Both the position numbers and the translations under genes were made by a program. A DNA stretch of 64,000 nucleotides, from NCBI RefSeq assembly GCF_009707955.1, contig NZ_WMDQ01000016.1:19441-83440 (forward strand), in the 5' to 3' direction. The notes beneath the pieces were generated by a model. It searched no databases. It had not been told where the DNA came from and saw nothing but the letters and a program-made list of their open reading frames with translations. Positions 58,894 through 64,000 of this stretch are shown in pieces (the stretch's first letter is position 1; every line of letters begins with the position of its first letter). Source of the stretch: Flavobacterium sp. LC2016-13. GTDB lineage: Bacteria; Bacteroidota; Bacteroidia; Flavobacteriales; Flavobacteriaceae.

Positions 58894-60773
58894 CAACAGG
58901 TAAAATTAATGTTTCAGTAGAAAACATCTTTCCCTTAATCAAAAAGTTCTTATACAGTGATCACGAAATTTTCTTGCGTGAGCTGGTATCAAACGGAACC
59001 GATGCTACTTTAAAATTAAAACACCTTATTAGCATTGGCGAAGCTAAAGTCGAATACGGAAATCCGGTTATCGAAATCAAAGTTGACAAAGAAGGAAAAA
59101 AAATCCACATTATCGACCAGGGTTTAGGAATGACTGCAGATGAAGTAGAAAAATACATTAATCAGGTGGCGTTTTCAGGAGCTGAGGAGTTTTTGGATAA
59201 ATACAAAGATTCTGCTAAAGATTCTGGTATTATCGGTCACTTTGGACTTGGTTTCTATTCTGCATTTATGGTTGCCGAAAAAGTAGAAATCATTACCAAA
59301 TCATACAAAGATGAACCTGCTGCACATTGGACATGTGACGGAAGTCCTGAATTTACTTTAGAACCAGCTGACAAAACTTCACGTGGTACAGAAATCATTC
59401 TTCATGTTGCCGAAGATTCTCTTGAATTTTTAGAAGATTCTAAAATCAGTGGATTATTGAATAAGTATAACAAGTTTATGCCTATTCCGATTAAATTTGG
59501 AACAAGAACAGAAACACTTCCAAAACCAGAAGATGCTCCGGAAGATTATATCAACGAAACTGTTGAAACTGACAATATCATCAATAATCCAAATCCGGCC
59601 TGGACAAAACAGCCAACAGAATTATCTGATGAAGATTATAAAAACTTCTACAGAGAATTGTATCCAATGCAATTTGAAGAGCCTTTATTCAACATTCACT
59701 TAAATGTAGATTATCCATTTAACTTAACCGGTATTTTGTATTTCCCTAAATTAGGATCTGATTTACAAATTCAGAAAGATAAAATTCAACTGTACCAAAA
59801 CCAGGTTTACGTTACTGATAACGTAGAAGGAATTGTACCTGAATTTTTAACGATGCTTAAAGGAGTTATCGATTCACCGGATATTCCGTTGAACGTTTCT
59901 CGTTCAGGTTTGCAAGCTGATGGTGCGGTTAAAAAAATCTCAAACTATATTACTCGTAAAGTAGCTGATAAACTGAAAGCATTATTCAATGAAAATCGTG
60001 TTGACTTTGAATCTAAATGGAACGATATTAAAATCGTTTTAGAATACGGAATGCTTTCTGAAGATAAATTCTACGAAAAAGCAGGCGCATTTGTTTTGTA
60101 CCCAACAGTAGATGATACTTATTTTACTTTAGAAGAATTAAAAGAGAAGTTAAAAGACAAACAAACGGATAAAGACGGAAAATTAGTAGTTCTTTATGCT
60201 GGAAATAAAGAAGCACAACACTCTTATATTGAAACAGCAAAAGAAAAAGGATACGAAGTATTACTTTTAGATTCTCCGATTATTTCGCATTTAATTCAAA
60301 AAATTGAAGGTGACAACAGCGGTTTAACTTTTGTTCGTGTAGACTCTGACCATATTGATAATTTAATCAAAAAAGATGAAAACACGATTTCTAAACTTTC
60401 TGATGAAGAAAAAGAAACTTTAAAAACTTCACTGGAAGCTTATATTCCAAAAGCATACAGCGTTCAGTTAGAAGCTATGGATAGCCAAGCAGCTCCATTC
60501 ATGATCACGCAACCAGAATTTATGCGTAGAATGAAAGAAATGAGTCAGTCTGGCGGTGGCGGAATGTTTGGAATGGGAAATATGCCTGAAATGTATAATT
60601 TAGTTGTAAATACCAATTCTGATTTAGCTACAAGTATTTTAAATACCGAAGACAAAACACATCAGGAACATTTAGTTAAACAAGCTTTAGACTTAGCTAA
60701 GTTATCTCAAAACCTTTTAAAAGGTGAAGCTTTGACTGCTTTTGTAAAAAGAAGTTTCGAAATGATTAAATAA
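58890..60773 (+). CDS. htpG: Chaperone protein HtpG (Hsp90)
   Basis: The 627-aa Hsp90 has the GHKL ATP-binding domain (ELVSNGTDATLKLK, DQGLGMTADEVE, GHFGLGFYSAFMVA) and the middle and dimerisation domains. The C-terminal region ends SFEMIK; the MEEVD-like eukaryotic tail is absent, as expected. It aids folding under stress. A 13-codon ORF directly upstream ends in TGA that overlaps the htpG ATG by 4 bp. Confidence 0.97.
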   Translation: MTTGKINVSVENIFPLIKKFLYSDHEIFLRELVSNGTDATLKLKHLISIGEAKVEYGNPVIEIKVDKEGKKIHIIDQGLGMTADEVEKYINQVAFSGAEEFLDKYKDSAKDSGIIGHFGLGFYSAFMVAEKVEIITKSYKDEPAAHWTCDGSPEFTLEPADKTSRGTEIILHVAEDSLEFLEDSKISGLLNKYNKFMPIPIKFGTRTETLPKPEDAPEDYINETVETDNIINNPNPAWTKQPTELSDEDYKNFYRELYPMQFEEPLFNIHLNVDYPFNLTGILYFPKLGSDLQIQKDKIQLYQNQVYVTDNVEGIVPEFLTMLKGVIDSPDIPLNVSRSGLQADGAVKKISNYITRKVADKLKALFNENRVDFESKWNDIKIVLEYGMLSEDKFYEKAGAFVLYPTVDDTYFTLEELKEKLKDKQTDKDGKLVVLYAGNKEAQHSYIETAKEKGYEVLLLDSPIISHLIQKIEGDNSGLTFVRVDSDHIDNLIKKDENTISKLSDEEKETLKTSLEAYIPKAYSVQLEAMDSQAAPFMITQPEFMRRMKEMSQSGGGGMFGMGNMPEMYNLVVNTNSDLATSILNTEDKTHQEHLVKQALDLAKLSQNLLKGEALTAFVKRSFEMIK

Positions 60774-60801
60774 GGATTTTTAAATCTCTATAAGATTATC
60801 T

Positions 60802-60833
60802 AAACCTGCAAGTGCTACTTGCAGGTTTTTTTT
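60802..60833 (+). terminator. Intrinsic terminator of htpG
   Basis: AACCTGCAAGT-GCT-ACTTGCAGGTT followed by TTTTTTTT. Confidence 0.9.
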
Positions 60834-60897
60834 ATGCTAATCCATTTTTTTTATTATTTTTGACTGCCTTTATATTCTAACCTTAACTCAAATTACG

Positions 60898-61725
60898 ATG
60901 AAAAAAAGCATTTTTTTATTTATAACAGTTTGCACGACAGCATTAATTTATGTTTCATGTACTTCTGGAACTGATGAAATTGTTCAAACAGACACTACTG
61001 CTCTTGGAGCATCTGTAGCTATTGATGCTACTACCGAAATGGATATTAAAACAGGATTGTTTGTAACAGCTCCTAGTAATCCGACAAAAAAGACATCTGA
61101 TGCAGGTCCGGAAGCTTGCTCAACTATTACTGTAGCTAAGCCAAACGGAACAGAATATCCAAAAGTATTTACTGTTGATTATGGTACTACAGGTTGTGAA
61201 AGCAATCAACTTACCAGAAAAGGAAAATTAAAAATTACACTTGACGGCCCTGTTACCACTACCGGAAGCAAGATGACTATTGAAAGAATTGACTATTCTA
61301 TTAATGAAATAAAATTAGAAGGAACTATTGAATATACCAACACAACTACTGTTGCCTCTATTCCGCAATGGACCAGAAAAGTAACAAATGGAAAATTTAC
61401 TGATCCAAAAGGAAACGTTTATCTAAATTCAGGAACACTTACTGTTAAACAAACTGCCGGTGTTGACACTCCTTATGTATTAGAGGATAATATTTATGAA
61501 ATGCCTGAAGGAACGCATACCGTAACTACAGCTAATGGCGGATCATTGACATTAACAGTAAAACAAACATTAGTTAAAAAATATTCCTGTGAATTTATTT
61601 CTCAAGGACAATTGAAAGTTGTGGGAGGTGTTTTAAACGGATTTGTTGATTATGGAAACAACGCTTGCGACAGGAACTACACGTATGTACAGGAAAATGG
61701 CGTAGGATATAATTTATCGCTGTAA
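60898..61725 (+). CDS. Putative surface lipoprotein, unknown
   Basis: The 275-aa protein has a signal with Cys21 in ALIYVSCTSGTDE, followed by a Thr-rich beta-type region (ATTEMDIKTGLFVTAPSN and TITVAKPNGTEYPKVFTVDYGTTGC). Five Cys remain in the mature protein, so disulfides are possible. I recognise no family. It is monocistronic with a terminator directly after. Outer-membrane surface location is inferred from the lipobox. Confidence 0.65.
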   Translation: MKKSIFLFITVCTTALIYVSCTSGTDEIVQTDTTALGASVAIDATTEMDIKTGLFVTAPSNPTKKTSDAGPEACSTITVAKPNGTEYPKVFTVDYGTTGCESNQLTRKGKLKITLDGPVTTTGSKMTIERIDYSINEIKLEGTIEYTNTTTVASIPQWTRKVTNGKFTDPKGNVYLNSGTLTVKQTAGVDTPYVLEDNIYEMPEGTHTVTTANGGSLTLTVKQTLVKKYSCEFISQGQLKVVGGVLNGFVDYGNNACDRNYTYVQENGVGYNLSL

Positions 61726-61749
61726 CTAATTCATTTTTAAAAAATAAAC

Positions 61750-61786
61750 AAATCCCAATTTAGAAATAGATTGGGATTTATTTTTA
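61750..61786 (+). terminator. Intrinsic terminator of the 60898 gene
   Basis: AAATCCCAAT/ATTGGGATTT with a 10-nt loop, followed by a T-rich tract. Confidence 0.85.
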
Positions 61787-61856
61787 TTAAAAATTAAACC
61801 GCGACTTCTATACATTCAAACTATTTTCTTTATTTTGCAGCAAAATCTAAAAACCA

Positions 61857-62573
61857 ATGAAAAAATCAATTATTGCCTTTGTTACTCTTGCACTATTAGC
61901 ATCATGTAGCAAAAAAGAATCTACTGACGGTTTACACTTAACCGGAAATATAAAAGGATTAAAAAACGGAACTTTATACATACAAAGAGTTGTTGACACT
62001 TCACTTGTTGCCATAGACTCTATTAAAATAGACGGAAATTCGACTTTTGAAAGAGATATAAAATTAGAATCTCCAGAAATGTTGTATTTATTTCTAGATC
62101 GCGGAGTAACCAATTCGTTAGATAATAATATTTTATTTTTCGCAGAACCAGGCAATATGAATATCGAAACAAACCTGGATAATTTTATTTTTGGTGCTAA
62201 AATTACAGGATCTAAAAATCAGGAATTATACGAAGAATACAAAAAGATAAATTCTCGTTTTAATGACGAAAATCTTTCTATGGTAGAATCGAAATTTAAG
62301 GCAATCAAAAGACAAGACCAACAAGCGATTGACAGTATTGACTTAAAACAACAATCTAATATTAAAAGAAAATATCTTTACGCTACCAACTTCGCTATTA
62401 ATCATAAAGATCACGAAATAGCACCTTATATTGCTTTAGCAGAGATTTACGATATCAATGTTAAGTTTTTAGATACGATACAAAAATCTATGACGCCAAA
62501 AGTTGCTCAATCACTTTATGGAAAAAAACTAACTAAATTTGTTTCCGAAGTAAAAAAACAAGAACAAAAATAG
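61857..62573 (+). CDS. DUF4369 lipoprotein
   Basis: The 238-aa lipoprotein has Cys17 in LALLASCSKKES and a DUF4369 domain (HLTGNIKGLKNGTLYIQRVVDTSLVAIDSIKIDGN, in part, 30-62). The domain usually precedes a thioredoxin-like domain in Bacteroidota proteins; here it is alone, with a helical Lys/Gln-rich C-terminus (AIKRQDQQAIDSIDLKQQ) and no CxxC. The function is unknown. It is convergent with the DUF5362 gene. Confidence 0.8.
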   Translation: MKKSIIAFVTLALLASCSKKESTDGLHLTGNIKGLKNGTLYIQRVVDTSLVAIDSIKIDGNSTFERDIKLESPEMLYLFLDRGVTNSLDNNILFFAEPGNMNIETNLDNFIFGAKITGSKNQELYEEYKKINSRFNDENLSMVESKFKAIKRQDQQAIDSIDLKQQSNIKRKYLYATNFAINHKDHEIAPYIALAEIYDINVKFLDTIQKSMTPKVAQSLYGKKLTKFVSEVKKQEQK

Positions 62574-62587
62574 TTTTTCAAAATATA

Positions 62588-62620
62588 AAAAAATGCCCTG
62601 GGAATTCAGGGCATTTTTTA
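62588..62620. terminator. Bidirectional terminator, DUF4369 and DUF5362 genes
   Basis: AAATGCCCTG/CAGGGCATTT with A- and T-runs on both sides lies between convergent genes. Confidence 0.85.
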
Positions 62621-62653
62621 TTTATAGAAATGTCTTATATTTAAATTGTTTTT

Positions 62654-63109
62654 TTATCTCGCGAAAGCAACCAAAGTACCAAATGCAATTAATACAAAAT
62701 ATAAAACTATTATAGAAGCCATTAAAACTCCAACAAATTTATAGTGTGATTTTAAGTAACCCAAAGAATCTGTAAGAGCTTCCGAGTTGTTATCTTTAAA
62801 AGCTTTTTTACCGTTTACAGCAAATTTGAATAAATAATAGACAGGAAAGAAATATAGCGCTGCCATTAAAAAGTAAACAACACTCATAATTGTTCCAAAA
62901 GAACCACCATAAATTCCCATTCCAGGCATTGTACTTCCTAATTGAGCAAAAATAACTCCTGCAAAAATTGCAAATGCCAAAATAAGTCCGATTCCTACAA
63001 ATCCAACTATACCTAAAAAGTAAGCCCATTTAACGGTTTCTTTTAAAAAGTCTTTTGCAGTTTGGTCGAGCTGCAACTCAAATTTTTCGAAAACTGAATT
63101 TTCTTCCAT
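62654..63109 (-). CDS. DUF5362 integral membrane protein
   Basis: The 151-aa protein has an amphipathic N-terminal helix (FEKFELQLDQTAKDFLKETV), two or three membrane helices (about 28-55, 69-88 and 126-148) and a cytoplasmic loop with GKKAFKDNNSEALTDSLGYLKSHYK. It matches DUF5362, widespread in Bacteroidota. No function is known. It stands alone on its strand. Confidence 0.82.
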   Translation of the reverse strand: MEENSVFEKFELQLDQTAKDFLKETVKWAYFLGIVGFVGIGLILAFAIFAGVIFAQLGSTMPGMGIYGGSFGTIMSVVYFLMAALYFFPVYYLFKFAVNGKKAFKDNNSEALTDSLGYLKSHYKFVGVLMASIIVLYFVLIAFGTLVAFAR

Positions 63110-63252
63110 TTATATAATGTTTTTTCTGGTTAAGAAACAAACATAAGGAAAATATAATTAGAATTATTTAAAAAATCAGATCCCAAAACTTAGCAACAGA
63201 ATAAATTCCAATTGAACAAGTTTTCATTTTACAAAACACAATGTTTTCTAAA

Positions 63253-63282
63253 ACAAAAAAGAGGCTCCAATCAGACCTCTTC
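63253..63282 (-). terminator. Intrinsic terminator of the XRE gene
   Basis: AAGAGG/CCTCTT with a T-run on the minus strand, 25 bp past the stop. Confidence 0.65.
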
Positions 63283-63307
63283 TTTCTTTGATTAATTATA
63301 TAAAGGA

Positions 63308-63706
63308 TTATTTTCCTTTTAGCAATTTTTCTAAATACTCTATTTTTTCTTTTTCAATTTGCACCAAACGCTCGTAAAGCTCTACAACTTTATCAAGAGG
63401 ATTGAATGTTGGTTGGTATTGAATATTTGAATTCATCGAAGCATTATCATTATTATTAATTGTATTACCAATAATATTAAAGATCGCTTCTTCTGAAAAG
63501 TTTTTAATTGCTTCTACAGTAACGCCAAGCGCTTTTGCAACTTCCGCAAGTTTAGCATCATCAAGCGTTTCGCTATTTTCTATAGCAGAAACTGCTTGTT
63601 GATTTGTTCCTAAAGCTTGTGCTAATGCTTCTTGCTTCATATCTCTTAATTCACGAATACGGCTAATTTTTCGCCCTATATGATTTGGTTTTATTAGTGT
63701 GCTCAT
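63308..63706 (-). CDS. XRE-family helix-turn-helix regulator
   Basis: The 132-aa protein has an N-terminal XRE HTH (about 12-65: ISRIRELRDMKQEALAQALGTNQQAVSAIENSETLDDAKL, in parts), a flexible Asn-rich linker (IIGNTINNNDNASMNSN) and a C-terminal coiled coil (DKVVELYERLVQIEKEKIEYLEKLL). This type is common in Bacteroidota, near tRNA or metabolic genes. The -7 box ends only 4 bp before the ATG, implying leaderless mRNA. Its target is unknown. Confidence 0.88.
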   Translation of the reverse strand: MSTLIKPNHIGRKISRIRELRDMKQEALAQALGTNQQAVSAIENSETLDDAKLAEVAKALGVTVEAIKNFSEEAIFNIIGNTINNNDNASMNSNIQYQPTFNPLDKVVELYERLVQIEKEKIEYLEKLLKGK

Positions 63707-63710
63707 AATT

Positions 63711-63742
63711 CAAAGATAATAATTAAGAATAATAACTAACAA
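63711..63742 (-). promoter_or_regulatory. XRE gene promoter (TTG-21-TATCTTTG)
   Basis: TTG at 63740-63742 and TATCTTTG at 63711-63718 (minus strand) have a 21-bp spacer. The predicted start point falls at or next to the ATG. Confidence 0.55.
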
Positions 63743-63927
63743 TATGTAAAAAACATATTTGAATGTATACGATACAGATAAAATAATTTGGCAAAAACCA
63801 ATTATTGCTTAGCTGACTTAATAGAAACAAAAATACAATTTTTCGGACAGGGAACGATAAAAATTTTTAAAACTCAAAATTTTTAAAACAAAAAAAACCA
63901 CCACTAAAAAGTGATGGTTTTACGTTG

Positions 63928-64000
63928 AGCCGGCGGAGGGACTCGAACCCACGACCTGCTGATTACAAATCAGCTGCTCTAGCCAACTGAGCTACGCTGG
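63928..64000 (-). tRNA. tRNA-Thr (anticodon TGT; 5' base beyond window)
   Basis: The minus strand folds into a tRNA: D arm GCTC...GAGC, anticodon stem GCTGA/TCAGC with loop TTTGTAA (anticodon TGT, reading ACA Thr), T loop TTCGAGT. The acceptor pairs CGCCGGC with the 5' strand lacking its first base at 64000. CCA is not encoded. Oddities: position 4 is A opposite C69, and T50 opposes T64. Confidence 0.93.

Noticed and set aside
1..64000. CRISPR array, prophage or insertion sequence
   Set aside because: No spaced direct repeats of 25-40 bp, no integrase, transposase or capsid gene was found.

Overview
The window looks like a chromosome segment of Flavobacterium or a very close relative (Bacteroidota, Flavobacteriia). 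The evidence is low GC, promoters with the Bacteroidota -7 box TAnnTTTG, a SusC/SusD pair, HmuY with its TonB-dependent receptor, Bacteroidota-type TonB and TPR-histidine kinases, and many domains typical of the phylum (DUF4173, DUF6607, DUF5362, DUF4369). There is no prophage, transposase, CRISPR array or rRNA operon. Most of the window is conserved core sequence with small accessory patches.

Layout. 1-5.3 kb: mutL (5' part only), ribH, a TPR membrane protein, then recF and a DUF2461 gene. 5.3-12.9 kb: a GT4 glycosyltransferase, a two-gene accessory patch (DUF6934-like protein plus a 59-aa ORF), murB, a GNAT acetyltransferase, a PaiB-like flavoprotein, a GT2 glycosyltransferase overlapping an ECF-type sigma factor, a TonB protein and a small PH-domain protein. 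13-19.9 kb: M48 protease, lipA, gap, a TPR hybrid histidine kinase, then lpxK directly downstream of a YoeB/Txe-type toxin-antitoxin pair. 20-29.5 kb: Nif3-like protein, a coiled-coil 'zinc ribbon' protein that has lost its cysteines, an alpha/beta hydrolase, an ArsR-type regulator divergent from a P450/monooxygenase pair, rluF, and a TPR-kinase/LytTR two-component pair. 29.7-36 kb: DUF4173 membrane protein, winged-helix regulator and membrane partner, corA, folD, ffh. 36-41 kb: a three-gene MBOAT/SGNH/SGNH operon suggesting O-acylation of an envelope polymer. 41-49.4 kb: haem uptake (receptor and HmuY, divergent from DUF6607) and an orphan SusC/SusD pair. 49.8-64 kb: argS, a TonB-dependent receptor, cutC, fabH, an ABC ATPase, lipoproteins including an OmpA-type one, htpG, small membrane proteins, an XRE regulator and a tRNA-Thr cut by the window edge.

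The most interesting regulatory signals are in intergenic DNA. A repeated motif AAAGTACTTTG-N5-CAAAGT lies at the start of the membrane/winged-helix operon and again just before the DUF4173 gene. A perfect palindrome sits between the divergent haem receptor and DUF6607 genes. Another overlaps the -7 box of the P450 gene beside an ArsR regulator. An orphan intrinsic terminator about 110 bp upstream of susC hints at a small RNA or attenuated leader.

Several intergenic gaps hold long inverted repeats of apparently dispersed families (5.25, 22.0, 23.1, 32.2-32.4 and 36.0 kb). The 32.2-32.4 kb element is a multi-hairpin structure including a UUCG tetraloop stem and could be a structured RNA or a repeat element. 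All assignments rest on reading motifs and context; no database search was run.
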